Source: an uncultured Dialister sp. (GTDB taxonomy: Bacteria > Bacillota > Negativicutes > Veillonellales > Dialisteraceae). From it: a stretch of DNA of 64,000 nt. How positions within the stretch are numbered: the stretch's first letter is position 1; every line of letters starts with the position of its first letter. A model generated the notes under the pieces. That model saw only the letters and a list, made by a program, of their open reading frames with translations, did no database searches and was not told the DNA's origin. Made by a program: the position numbers and the translations under genes. Positions 1 through 9,400 of the stretch are shown in pieces. The stretch covers positions 1-64,000 of the forward strand of contig URIB01000001.1 in assembly GCA_900547785.1 (NCBI GenBank), in the 5' to 3' direction.

Positions 1-270
1 CAAAGCGACGCTGTAAAAGTGAGTGAGACGCTTTGCCTTGGCTAAAGTGTCAGCGTTAGCCGACGAAAGGGGCGAGTGTGAGAAGAAACGTAAGAATGGT
101 TTTTACAGAATGGTATTAAATACCTGCCTGTCATTCTTGAACGAAGTGAAGAATCTGGCAAAGGGTACAAGATTTAATTTCTAACCTGTGTACGCCAACT
201 TGCCCCTATCGCCTCGCAAGCTCGGCACTTCCCACCGTATTCGGGGGAAGCTTACAATAAGGAAAAAGAA
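1..270. repeat. Composite intergenic repeat, copy 1
   Basis: No gene is supported here. The stretch is built of modules found again at 3100-3740: a block around GTGAGTGAGACGCTTTG (19-35), a block around CCTGTCATTCTTGAACG (about 126-142), and a block starting ACCTGTGTACGCCA (186) and ending in a GC-rich AGCTTACA segment near 255. Modules keep the same order in both copies. It resembles the dispersed intergenic repeats common in this group; no transposase or clear terminal repeats are visible. Confidence 0.7.
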
Positions 271-345
271 ATTATAGTTTTTTATAAACGGTATTCATTA
301 ATTTCCTGTCATAACAAATTGTTAACGCTGCGCATTTGTAATTCA

Positions 346-374
346 TTGACAAAATGACGGAGCTTTCTTAAAAT
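346..374 (+). promoter_or_regulatory. Sigma-A-type promoter of the ecf operon
   Basis: TTGACA at 346-351 and TAAAAT at 369-374 are separated by exactly 17 bases. This is a near-consensus vegetative promoter placing the transcript start near 381, about 77 bases before the ecfA1 start codon. Confidence 0.75.
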
Positions 375-394
375 ATAGATTGATTGCAGGTTTG

Positions 395-409
395 ACCGTA
401 TCATACGGT
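395..409. promoter_or_regulatory. Palindrome in the ecf leader (possible operator)
   Basis: ACCGTAT-C-ATACGGT is a perfect 7-bp inverted repeat around one base, lying about 15 bases after the predicted transcript start. It is too short and lacks the U-run of a terminator, so a repressor site is the more natural reading. The regulator is unknown. Confidence 0.4.
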
Positions 410-457
410 TTTGATATGATGAATTATCACTGATATTTCTATGGAATCGAGGACGGA

Positions 458-1327
458 ATGGAAAGTAACGGGAGTGATAAGGAAATCCTTTTTGATATAC
501 GGGATTTGTCTCATACGTTTGAAACGGAAGAGGGAAAGTCTTTTGCGGCTTTAAAACATATTACGGCTCAAATCAGAAGAGGAGAATTTACGGCGATTAT
601 CGGGACAAACGGGAGCGGTAAGTCGACTTTGGCACGTCATTTGAATGCGCTTTTGCTTCCTACGGATGGTGAATTGCTGGTAGACGGCATGAAGACATCT
701 GATGAGCGTGCAGTGTGGAAAATCAGGCAAAAGGTGGGCATGGTATTTCAAAATCCTGACAACCAGCTTGTGGCGGCTGTTGTCGAAGAGGACGTGGCAT
801 TCGGTCCAGAAAATCTGGGAGTGCCTTCTGAGGAAATCAAGAAACGTGTGGAACTGGCACTCGAGAAAGTGGGCATGACGGCTTATAAAAAGCAAGCACC
901 GTCTATGCTTTCGGGAGGGCAAAAGCAAAGAGTGGCGATTGCCGGTGTGCTTGCCATGCAGCCCGATTGCATTGTCCTTGATGAGCCGACAGCGATGCTT
1001 GATCCGAAGGGGAGAGCCGAGGTCATGGCGACGATTCACGAATTGAATGAAAAAGAGGGGATTACGATTGTTTTGATTACCCACTTTATGGAAGAAGCGG
1101 TGACGGCGGATCGTGTTCTGGTGATTGACCGGGGCGTTTTGCAAATGGACGGTACGGCGCGGGAGGTTTTTTCCCGGGCGGACGAACTGACGGATATCGG
1201 ATTGGACGTTCCCGTAGCCGCCGATTTATCCCGTCGTCTTCGTAAGGCGGGACTGGCTGTTTCTGAAATATGTATGACCGATGAAGAGTTGGGAGAGGCA
1301 TTATGTCCATTTGTGTCGAAAATGTAA
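458..1327 (+). CDS. ecfA1: ECF transporter ATPase subunit EcfA1
   Basis: ATP-binding subunit of a group II energy-coupling-factor vitamin/metal transporter. It pairs with EcfA2 to power EcfT and interchangeable substrate-binding S components at the inner face of the membrane. The 289-residue protein shows Walker A GTNGSGKST (about residues 50-58), the Q-loop VFQNPDNQ typical of EcfA, the signature LSGGQKQR and Walker B CIVLDEPTA. The gene overlaps ecfA2 by 25 bp and both are followed by ecfT, the standard order. No S component is encoded nearby, so substrate-specific partners must lie elsewhere, as expected for a shared ECF module. A strong promoter sits just upstream. Confidence 0.95.
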   Translation: MESNGSDKEILFDIRDLSHTFETEEGKSFAALKHITAQIRRGEFTAIIGTNGSGKSTLARHLNALLLPTDGELLVDGMKTSDERAVWKIRQKVGMVFQNPDNQLVAAVVEEDVAFGPENLGVPSEEIKKRVELALEKVGMTAYKKQAPSMLSGGQKQRVAIAGVLAMQPDCIVLDEPTAMLDPKGRAEVMATIHELNEKEGITIVLITHFMEEAVTADRVLVIDRGVLQMDGTAREVFSRADELTDIGLDVPVAADLSRRLRKAGLAVSEICMTDEELGEALCPFVSKM

Positions 1328-2163
1328 GTTATATATACGGAAAAGGGACACCTTTTGAAAAGGCGGCGCTTTCAAATGTGAGTCTGACCATTGAAAAGGG
1401 CGAGTTTATCGGAATCATCGGACACACGGGAAGCGGAAAGTCAACGCTGATCCAGCACCTGAACGGTCTGCTTCATCCCACGCAGGGGCGTGTGACGGTA
1501 GATGGTGTCGATTTATCGGGAAAGACAAAAGAAACTTTGGCAAAACGGCATTCCGTCGGTATGGTTTTCCAATATCCGGAGCATCAGCTTTTTGAGGAAA
1601 CGGTCGCTAAAGATATTGCTTTCGGTCCGCAAAATCAGGGGTGTGATGAAGAAGAAATTAAAAAACGTGTGAAAAGTGCCATGAAATTTGTGGGTCTTGA
1701 TTACGAAGTTTTTGCGGAACGGTCGCCTTTCCGTTTGTCCGGCGGACAGCAAAGACGGGTGGCGATTGCCGGTGTGATTGCCATGCATCCTGATTTTCTG
1801 ATTTTAGATGAGCCGTCGGCAGGACTGGATCCGGTCGGGCGGCGTGAAATATTTGACCGCATACGCCATTGGTATAAGAAAGGGATGTTTTCCGTTATTC
1901 TTGTGTCGCATAATATGGACGATATTGCCCGTTTGGCGACCCGCTTGCTTGTCATGCATGAGGGGCGTGTCGTTCTTGATGGAAAACCGATGGATATGTT
2001 TCTCCATCACAGGAAAGAATTGCAGGAGTGCGGTGTCGATGCTCCGCCGCTGACACAGACGCTTTTGCATTTGAAAGAAAGGGGAATCCCTGTGCCTGAA
2101 TATGCAAAAACCACGGAAGAGGCGGCAGAAAAAATGGCGGCGATGCAGGGAGGGAAACGATAA
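1303..2163 (+). CDS. ecfA2: ECF transporter ATPase subunit EcfA2
   Basis: Second ATPase of the ECF module, 286 residues. Walker A GHTGSGKST, Q-loop VFQYPEHQ, signature LSGGQQRR and Walker B LILDEPSAGLD are intact. The start lies inside the end of ecfA1 and the stop shares one base with the ecfT start (TAATG), so the three subunits are translationally coupled. The different Q-loop residues in the two ATPases are a family trait of the heterodimer. Function is assigned from motifs and gene order, both unambiguous. Confidence 0.95.
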   Translation: MSICVENVSYIYGKGTPFEKAALSNVSLTIEKGEFIGIIGHTGSGKSTLIQHLNGLLHPTQGRVTVDGVDLSGKTKETLAKRHSVGMVFQYPEHQLFEETVAKDIAFGPQNQGCDEEEIKKRVKSAMKFVGLDYEVFAERSPFRLSGGQQRRVAIAGVIAMHPDFLILDEPSAGLDPVGRREIFDRIRHWYKKGMFSVILVSHNMDDIARLATRLLVMHEGRVVLDGKPMDMFLHHRKELQECGVDAPPLTQTLLHLKERGIPVPEYAKTTEEAAEKMAAMQGGKR

Positions 2164-2969
2164 TGCTTACAGATGTGACTCTTGGGCAATATTATCCGGG
2201 AGATTCTTTTCTTCATAGAATGGATCCGCGGGCGAAAATCCTATGCACCATGATATTTATCTGCGCTATATTTTTGGCAAACAATCCCTGGTCTTATATG
2301 ATGGTGACAGCTTTTACAGCACTTTGTATTTTTATGTCAAGGGTGCCGTTTCATTTTATAGTGAAATCAGTCAAGCCGCTTTGGGTTATTCTGGTTTTTA
2401 CTCTGGTGATTCATTTATTGACGACACCGGGAACGGAAGTTTTTAGGTGGGGCATTTTTAAACTGACGGAAGAGGGAATCAGAAACGGAATATTTATGAC
2501 ACTCCGACTGGTATTTCTGATCGCTTTCTCCTCGCTTTTGACGTATACGACAAGTCCGATCGTGCTTACAGACGGTATCGAAGCGCTTCTTATGCCGTTC
2601 CGCCGTTTCGGAGTGCCTGCCCACGAATTGGCGATGATGATGACCATTGCGCTCCGCTTCATTCCTACACTGTTGGAAGAAACCGATCGCATTATGAAAG
2701 CCCAGTCGTCCAGAGGGGCGAATTTCACGGCAGGAAATATCTGGCAAAAAGCGAAGTCCATGGTGCCGCTCCTGGTTCCGCTTTTCATTTCCGCATTCCG
2801 GAGAGCCGACGATCTGGCAACGGCGATGGAGGCCCGTTGTTACCGTGGCGGTGAAGGCAGAACAAAAATGCATAAGTTGGTGTATACAGGAAACGACAGA
2901 ATCGCTTTCGCGGTCACACTGACTGTTTTAGCCATTCTGACAGGGCTGTACGTCTATTTCAAAGCATAA
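2163..2969 (+). CDS. ecfT: ECF transporter transmembrane scaffold EcfT
   Basis: Membrane scaffold that joins the EcfA1A2 ATPases to S components. The 268-residue protein has several hydrophobic helices in its first half and two Ala/Ser-Arg-Gly coupling motifs, SSRGANF and CYRGGEG, which in this family contact the ATPase grooves. It is coupled to ecfA2 by a 1-bp overlap and followed closely by a terminator, so the operon has three genes. In many Firmicutes truA follows ecfT on the same strand; here truA lies downstream on the opposite strand with a repeat between. Confidence 0.93.
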   Translation: MLTDVTLGQYYPGDSFLHRMDPRAKILCTMIFICAIFLANNPWSYMMVTAFTALCIFMSRVPFHFIVKSVKPLWVILVFTLVIHLLTTPGTEVFRWGIFKLTEEGIRNGIFMTLRLVFLIAFSSLLTYTTSPIVLTDGIEALLMPFRRFGVPAHELAMMMTIALRFIPTLLEETDRIMKAQSSRGANFTAGNIWQKAKSMVPLLVPLFISAFRRADDLATAMEARCYRGGEGRTKMHKLVYTGNDRIAFAVTLTVLAILTGLYVYFKA

Positions 2970-2978
2970 AAACGAAAG

Positions 2979-3008
2979 GATATTTCTTTTTAAGGAATAT
3001 CTTTTTTT
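2979..3008 (+). terminator. Terminator of the ecf operon
   Basis: A short AT-rich hairpin (GATATT pairing with AATATC across a 9-10-base loop) is followed directly by seven T residues, ten bases after the ecfT stop. Confidence 0.65.
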
Positions 3009-3099
3009 GTGCAGTCATTTCAATAAAATAGAATTGACTCACGCAATAAAGTCGTCCTTACTTGTTTGTCAAACAAAGAGAAAATGGAGAATGTGAGCT

Positions 3100-3740
3100 T
3101 TCCCTGCGTGTCGGGAAGCAAGCGAACCACGCGAAGTGACGCTGTAAAAGTGAGTGAGACGCTTTGCCTCTAGGCTAAGGTGGCGGCAGAGCCGTCGGAA
3201 GGGGCAAGTGTGAGCAGAAAGGTAAAAAAACAGAAATAAGTGTGAGTAAAAACAAAAATATCGAGATGACTCATATAAAAGCCTTCCCCGCTTGTCGGGG
3301 AAGGTGTCAACCGTCAGGTAGGTTGACGGAAGGGGCAAGTGTGAGTGGATACAAAAGAATATAATATAAGTATGAGCAGACACGAAAAAAGGTTTCTTAC
3401 GGAACGATATTGAATACTTGCCTGTCATTCTTGAACGGAGTGAAAAAGCGGTCGGGAATATCGTTATGAAAAAGTACGGGAAAGAGTGAAGAATCCGGCA
3501 GAGGTTACAAGTATTGAATGCGTTTTCCTCTATCCGCTGCCGGATTCTTCGCTAAGAGCTATATTCTGTTTTTCCTTCGTCATCATTCCGATTTTGCCCG
3601 CCGCTCAAGAATGACGGCAGGGGGAATTGCGTTTTTATATGATGGTTTGACCTGTGTACGCCAGCATGTCCCTATCGCCTCGCAGGCTCGGCACTTCCCT
3701 CCGCGTTCGGGGGAGCTTACATTAAGGAAGAAAAAATTCA
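3100..3740. repeat. Composite intergenic repeat, copy 2 (expanded)
   Basis: Gene-free 640 bp carrying the modules of the window start: GTGAGTGAGACGCTTTG at about 3151-3167, TGTCATTCTTGAACGGAG at about 3422, and ACCTGTGTACGCCA at 3650 followed by the same GC-rich tail. It adds modules absent from copy 1: a GCCTTCCCCGCTTGTCGGGG hairpin near 3281, and the block near 3570-3590 that carries CAAGAATGACGGCA, the reverse complement of the CATTCTTGA module. The units GAAGGGGCAAGTGTGAG occur twice inside. It separates ecfT from truA. The two short ORFs inside it are not credible genes. Confidence 0.7.
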
Positions 3741-3783
3741 TATTTTTATAGGAAGGTAAAGGAAAAAAGTAAATGACTCACGC

Positions 3784-3817
3784 AAAAAAGCTGTTCTTGC
3801 CGGGAACAGCTTTTTTG
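3784..3817 (-). terminator. Terminator of truA (works both ways)
   Basis: GCTGTTC pairs with GAACAGC around a short loop, flanked by six A residues on one side and six T on the other, so it can terminate from either strand. It lies about 20 bases beyond the truA stop. Confidence 0.8.
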
Positions 3818-3837
3818 TACAGGCAGGGATTATTTCT

Positions 3838-4635
3838 TTATATATTCCACGGATAAAAAGGCTCATGAATGGTCTTTTCGATGGCTTCTTCGGTTACGGG
3901 ATGAAAATAGACTTTCAGGAGAGAAAGGCCTTGCGGCGGTGCGGTGATGCCTAAGCGTCTTCTGTCTTTGGCGTCCAAAATGGCGGGAATATCGTCGGGG
4001 TTGATTTTACCTCTGCCTACATCGACGAGAGCGCCGGCGATATTTCTGACCATGTGATAAAGAAATCCTTCTCCTGTGACAAATAGATGAAAGAGATCGT
4101 CTTTTTTGATGAGACGGATATTTTGCAAGTGACGGACCGGATTTGAGGGAACGGAATTATTTCCTCTGAATGAGGTGAAGTCATGCCGGCCTTCCAGATG
4201 GAGGGCGGCTTTTTTCATTTTGTCCATGTCGAGAATCCGACCCGTGTTCCATGCATAGCGTTTGAGAAAAGGGGAAATGGTTCTGCTTTCCGTGAAAAGG
4301 TAGCCGTAGGTTTTTCCGTAGTTTCTTTTTCGTACTGAAAAATCAAGTGCGACTTCCCGGCTTCGTCTGACACGGATATCGCCGGGGAGAAGCTCATTTA
4401 AAGGGAAAAGGAATCTGTCGCCGGGAATGGAGGAATGGGTGAAAAATGTGCATTCCTGTCCGTAGGCGTGAACGCCGGCATCGGTGCGGGCGACAAAGTA
4501 AAGCGTGGATTTTTCTTGTGTGAGCCGGTAAATGGCAGTCTCCACGATTTCCTGGACGGTCAGATTGTTTTCCTGTCTTTGGAATCCGCCGTAACCGGTT
4601 CCTTCGTAGGAGAGGGTGATCCGGATGTTTCTCAT
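3838..4635 (-). CDS. truA: tRNA pseudouridine(38-40) synthase TruA
   Basis: Converts uridines 38-40 in the tRNA anticodon arm to pseudouridine in the cytoplasm. The 265-residue protein carries the catalytic-Asp motif RTDAGVHA (Asp about residue 52) and family segments such as SYEGTGYGGFQ at the N terminus and YHMVRNIAGALVDVG in the second half. I chose the ATG at 4635 because AAGGAG lies 8-9 bases before it; the longer reading from a GTG at 4656 has no such site. The ribosome-binding site overlaps the stop codon of the upstream TetR gene, so both are probably one transcript. Confidence 0.93.
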   Translation of the reverse strand: MRNIRITLSYEGTGYGGFQRQENNLTVQEIVETAIYRLTQEKSTLYFVARTDAGVHAYGQECTFFTHSSIPGDRFLFPLNELLPGDIRVRRSREVALDFSVRKRNYGKTYGYLFTESRTISPFLKRYAWNTGRILDMDKMKKAALHLEGRHDFTSFRGNNSVPSNPVRHLQNIRLIKKDDLFHLFVTGEGFLYHMVRNIAGALVDVGRGKINPDDIPAILDAKDRRRLGITAPPQGLSLLKVYFHPVTEEAIEKTIHEPFYPWNI

Positions 4636-4648
4636 GTTCAGGTTCTCC

Positions 4649-5227
4649 TTATTCACGGTTTCCGAGCATAAAGGTAAGAATAATGCGGTTCAAGCTGTTT
4701 GCGATGTCCTCTTCTTTGGCGGAAAGGGAATTGCGAAGCCAATAGTCCAGAACGACGCCGGCAAATCCGGAAATCATGAAAGATGTTTTTACGGCAAAAT
4801 AGATTTCTTCATTTCGCTCCGGCAGATGCGGGTTGTTTTCAAACGTGTCTCTTTCTCTGCTGATCAGACGGTCGACGAAGTGACGGGTGGAAATGTGGTT
4901 AAAAAGAAGACGCAGATTTTTTTTGTGGTGATTGATGTATGTAAAAATCCGGCCGGTCATTTCAGGAATTTTATCCATAGCAGGAACGGGCAGGTATTCG
5001 TCCAGAATCTCTCCCAACGCTTCTATGTATTCGTTTTCCAAGGTATCAAGAAGATCGTAAATGTCTTTGTAGTGAAGATAGAATGTCCCGCGTCCGAGAA
5101 GCGCTTTTCTGGAAATTTCCGCAACGGTGATTTCAGAAATTTTTTTGTTTTGAAGCAATTCAAAAAAGGAGTCGCGGATGGCGAGTTCCGTTTTTTTAAA
5201 TCTCAAATCCTGATTTTTGTTTTTCAT
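4649..5227 (-). CDS. TetR/AcrR-family transcriptional repressor
   Basis: 192-residue TetR-type regulator. The N-terminal helix-turn-helix is recognisable (SEITVAEISRKALLGRGTFY, then LHYKDIYDLLDTLE), and the C-terminal half is the variable ligand-binding/dimerisation region. It is divergent from an RND efflux operon and a near-palindromic site lies between them, the usual arrangement for a local repressor of drug efflux relieved by a pump substrate. The ATG at 5227 is preferred over a GTG three codons upstream, although neither has a strong ribosome-binding site. Ligand and target are inferred from position. Confidence 0.85.
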   Translation of the reverse strand: MKNKNQDLRFKKTELAIRDSFFELLQNKKISEITVAEISRKALLGRGTFYLHYKDIYDLLDTLENEYIEALGEILDEYLPVPAMDKIPEMTGRIFTYINHHKKNLRLLFNHISTRHFVDRLISRERDTFENNPHLPERNEEIYFAVKTSFMISGFAGVVLDYWLRNSLSAKEEDIANSLNRIILTFMLGNRE

Positions 5228-5306
5228 ATTAAACACTTTCTTTTTATTTGTCCGTTAAAATACATTTTTTGAAATTTTGCCGATAGCCATGATTCTACAA
5301 GTAGTA

Positions 5307-5346
5307 TATAATACACTTGAATAATAATCAACAGATGTTCATTATT
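5307..5346 (+). promoter_or_regulatory. -10 box and candidate TetR operator
   Basis: TATAAT at 5307-5312 precedes a 24-bp near-palindrome at 5323-5346: the half AATAATCAACAG is mirrored at 10 of 12 positions by the other half. It sits where bound repressor would block transcription of the efflux operon. The matching -35 box is weak. The size and position fit TetR operators; binding is inferred. Confidence 0.5.
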
Positions 5347-5394
5347 TTATCAAGAATAAAAAAGCGAACCGGAAAGAAATCAAAGGGGGATATG

Positions 5395-6459
5395 ATGAAA
5401 AGTTACAGAAAAGGGGGAGCGGCACTTTGTTTGGGTATGCTCCTTGTTTTGACAGGCTGCGGCGGAAAAACTGCGGAAACACCTAAAGCGCCTTTGGTGA
5501 AAACGATGGTGGTGGGTGAATCTTTGGCGGAGGAAGTACAAACTTTTTCGGGAACAGTACACGGCCGCTATGAAACGCCTCTGGCTTTTCAAGTGGGCGG
5601 ACGGATTACCCGCAGGCTCGTATCTTCCGGGGACAGAGTGGAAGCCGGTCAGGTTTTGATGACGGTGGATTCGAAAGATGCGTCCGAACAGGCTGCGGCG
5701 GCGCAAGGTGCATTGACGGCGGCTGATGCACAGTACCGGCTTGCCAAGTCTACAATGGCTCGTTATGAGAGTCTTCATAAAGCGGATGCGATTTCCGATT
5801 TGGCGATGGATCAGGCGAGAAACAGTTACGAGTTGGCGGAAGCGCAGTTATCACAGGCGCAGGCGTCGCTGGCAAGAGCGGAAAATAATTTAGGTTTCAC
5901 ATCTTTGACGGCGGAACGTGCCGGTGTTGTAGGAAGTACACTCTATGAAGTGGGTCAGGTGGTCGGTCCGGGAACACCGGTGGTTCTTATGGTGGACGAT
6001 TCGGAAAAAGAAATTTATATTTCATTGACGGAAAAACAATATGGCAAATACTCCGTAGGAATCCCCTGCGAAGTGACATTCTGGGCGTTTCCGGGTTTGA
6101 AATTGACAGGGCATATCAGGGAGGTGGCGGCGGCACCGAATGCCTCTACCGGTACTTATGACGCAAAAATTGTTCTTGCCGATCCGCCGGAAGAGATTGT
6201 GGTCGGGATGACGGCACAGGTTTCTTTTGATAAAGAGGAAAAAGAAAAACGGATAAGGATACCGCTTACCGCTATGGCGCCGCAGTCTTCCGCCCCCGCT
6301 GTTTGGGTGGTGCGGGATCATAGAGTATATCTCCAAAATGTGGAAGCCGGTGCGTATGGAAATGATACGGTGGAAATCACGGGCGGTCTTAAGAAAGGGG
6401 ATCGGATCGTGACAGGAGGTGCCGGTAAATTACATGAGGAAGATGAGGTACGTTTATGA
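5395..6459 (+). CDS. RND efflux periplasmic adaptor (HlyD/AcrA-type lipoprotein)
   Basis: Membrane fusion protein linking an inner-membrane RND pump to an outer-membrane channel. It has a lipoprotein signal with lipobox LTGC, a biotinyl-lipoyl-like hybrid (AFQVGGRITRRLVSSGDRVE), a central alpha-helical hairpin rich in Ala and Gln, a second lipoyl half (GVVGSTLYEVGQVVGPGTPV) and a C-terminal beta-barrel region. About 354 residues, near normal for the family. AAAGGGGG before the ATG pair at 5392/5395 decides the start; a longer frame reaches 5317 but would place the signal peptide internally. Its stop overlaps the pump start by 4 bp (ATGA). No TolC-type channel gene is nearby. Confidence 0.9.
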   Translation: MKSYRKGGAALCLGMLLVLTGCGGKTAETPKAPLVKTMVVGESLAEEVQTFSGTVHGRYETPLAFQVGGRITRRLVSSGDRVEAGQVLMTVDSKDASEQAAAAQGALTAADAQYRLAKSTMARYESLHKADAISDLAMDQARNSYELAEAQLSQAQASLARAENNLGFTSLTAERAGVVGSTLYEVGQVVGPGTPVVLMVDDSEKEIYISLTEKQYGKYSVGIPCEVTFWAFPGLKLTGHIREVAAAPNASTGTYDAKIVLADPPEEIVVGMTAQVSFDKEEKEKRIRIPLTAMAPQSSAPAVWVVRDHRVYLQNVEAGAYGNDTVEITGGLKKGDRIVTGGAGKLHEEDEVRL

Positions 6460-9400
6460 AATGGAATATGGCGGAATGGGCGATTAAGCATAAGCAAATC
6501 GTTTATTTCTTCATCACAGCGATTCTCATCGGAGGGATCTGGTCCTATTTCCATTTAGGGCGGAGCGAGGATCCTGATTTCACTATCCGTCAGGCGGTGA
6601 TTACGGCGGCATGGCCGGGTGCATCGGCTAAGCAGATTACCGAGCAGATTACCGATCCTTTGGAGAGAAAGCTGCAGGATACGAAAGGGCTGGATTACAT
6701 CAAGTCATTTACTCATGACGGGAAAACGGTTATTTATGTCAATTTGAAAGATTCTCTTCCTGCCGATAAGATAAGAACCGGGTGGCATGATGTCAGAAAT
6801 CTTGTGAATGACGGGTGGAAAGATATGCCCGCCGGAGCGGTGGGACCTTTTATCAATGACCGATTTGATGATGTATACGGTTCTATCTATGCGGTGACGG
6901 GTGACGATTTTTCTTATGAAGAAAAAAGAAAATATGCGGAAGATATCCGCCGCCGGCTGATGCAGGTCAAGGATGTACAAAAAATAGAATTGCTCGGCGT
7001 ACAGAAGCAGACTATGTATGTGGAGATGGATCAAAATAAGTTGGCATCTATGGGAATGTCGCCCTCGGAAGTATTCATGATGATGAAACAGCAGGGGACG
7101 ATGATGCCGGCAGGGATGATTCATACCGATTCACGAAATGTAGCCATCCGTGTCGAGGGGTTGCTGGATACGGTGGAATCGCTCAAAGAAATTCCGCTCC
7201 ATGTGGGAGAACGGTCCTTTAAATTGGGGGACGTGGCGACTGTGACACAGAGGTATACGGAGCCGGAAACATCGCTCATGTATTTTAACGGGAAACCGGC
7301 GATCGGGATTGCCATTTCCATGTCACCGGGCGGAAATAATCTGACCCTCGGTGAAAATCTGGAAAAAGAATTGGCGAAAGAAAAGGAAAATCTTCCTTTA
7401 GGCATGGACATAGAACTGGTGGCTGATCAGCCTTCGGTAGTCAATCAGTCAATCAAAGAATTTACGAAATCGCTTATGGAAGCGGTTGTCATTGTCATGG
7501 CGGCGAGCTTTTTCTCTCTCGGATTGTGGAGCGGCATCGTACTGGCGCTGTGCATTCCCGTTATTATCTGTGCGGCATTTTTATTCATGAACTGGCAGGG
7601 GATTGATTTACATCTTGTGTCCCTCGGGTCGCTGATTGTTTCGTTGGGGCTTCTTGTCGATGATGCCATCATTGTTATCGAAATGATGCAGGTCAAATTG
7701 GAGCAGGGAATGGATCGGATGGAAGCGGCGGAAGCGGCTTATAAAAGCTGTGCAAAACCTATGCTGGCGGGGACGCTCATTACCGCAGCGGGATTTATTC
7801 CTGTCGGATTTGCCGCCGGACAGACGGCGGAGTATGTGGGTTCTTTCTTTTGGGTGATTGCGTCCACGCTGATTTTATCCTGGCTGGCTTCTATCTTTGT
7901 GAGTCCTGTTTTAGGTTATCGTTTCATCAAGGTCAAAAAAGAAAAAAAGAAATCGCGGTGGACAGAAAAGGCATATCGGATTTTTCACCAATCCATCGCA
8001 TGGTGCATTCGTTTTAAAAAGACGGTGGTTATCCTTACGGGAGCGGCTTTGGCGGGAACGATATGTTTAATCCCTTTCGTCAATCAGGAATTTTTCCCGG
8101 ACTCGGTTCGTCCTGAAATCATTCTGGACGTCAATCTTCCGTCAGGCGCATCCGTCCATGAAACAAAAACGGTCATGACGGGAATTGCGGAGCATTTATA
8201 CGGAGATGACCGGGTGGACTCTTTTTCCACTTATATAGGAGATACAGCGCCCCGGTTTATCCTGCTTTTTGATCCTAAAGCGCCGGAAGACGGGCACGGT
8301 CAGATGATTATTGTTGCCGCCAACGGAGATGTACGGGACGGATTGAGAGAGGATACACTGTCATTTATTGAAGATACGTATCCCGATGCCAAGGTGCATG
8401 CCCGTCTGATTACGACAGGGCCGCCGTCGGAATATCCGGTCATGCTCCGTATACTCGGTAAAGAGGAAGAGAAAACAGCGGAACTGGCAAAAAAAGCGGC
8501 CGATTTAATCGCCGCCCATCCGAATATGAAAAAAGTGAGTTTGGATTGGCCGGAAGAAACACCGATTGTCCGACTTCGCATTGACCAGGACAAAATCAGA
8601 AAACTGGGGGGAGATAATTATTCCGTATCACAGGATTTGCATGTCAAATTATCCGGATATGCGATTACTGAAGCGTATCAGGGGAACCGTCTTGTTCCCG
8701 TCACGTTCCGTCTTGCCGGGGCCAATAGAGAACGGCTGGCCAACTTGGATTCTCTTCCCGTTCATGTCGGGGGAGGAAGGTATGTACCGCTGGGTAATAT
8801 AGCAGAGGTTTCTTATGAAAATGAAACGAGTACCATCTGGCGGAGAAATTTGAAGCCGACCATCACGATACGGGGAGAAGTAACGGGGGCAAAGACGGCA
8901 GACTCCGTGGTGAATGAGCTATATAATAAGACATTAAAAGAATTTAGAGAAACGTTGCCGGACGGATATGTTCTCGAAAAAGACGGCGCGGTCGAGTGGA
9001 GTGAAAAATCGACGAAATATCTGGCAAAACCGCTACCCATCATGATTTTCCTGATACTCACGATTCTCATATTCCAACTTGGAAAAATTCCTCTGATGGC
9101 CATTGCGGGCATGACAGGTATTTTAGGTATTATCGGAGCGATACTGGCACTTTTTATCACCGGGCAGGCGATGGGGTTTGTGTCTGTCATAGGAATGCTT
9201 GCGCTTTCAGGCATGGTGGTGAGGAACAGTATCATTCTTTTGGACCAGATCAGGCAGCATTTGGAATCGGGGATGAATCCGTATGATGCGGTGGTGGAAT
9301 CGGCGGCGCTCCGTTTCCGGCCGATTATGCTTTCCAGTGTCACCGATGTACTCGGGTTTATTCCACTGCTGCCCAGTCCGTTTTGGCGGCCGCTTGCCGT

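Noticed and set aside
3069..3751. Two open frames of 119 and 77 codons inside the second composite repeat
   Set aside because: They lie wholly in repeat modules, have no ribosome-binding site and encode low-plausibility sequence; similar frames are frequent false genes in such repeats.
3838..4656. truA start at the GTG 4656
   Set aside because: The AAGGAG site lies inside that extension and points to the ATG at 4635, where the conserved TruA N terminus begins.
4616..5272. 218-codon frame antisense to the TetR gene
   Set aside because: Phe/Lys-rich reading of the opposite strand; the TetR frame has clear domain motifs.
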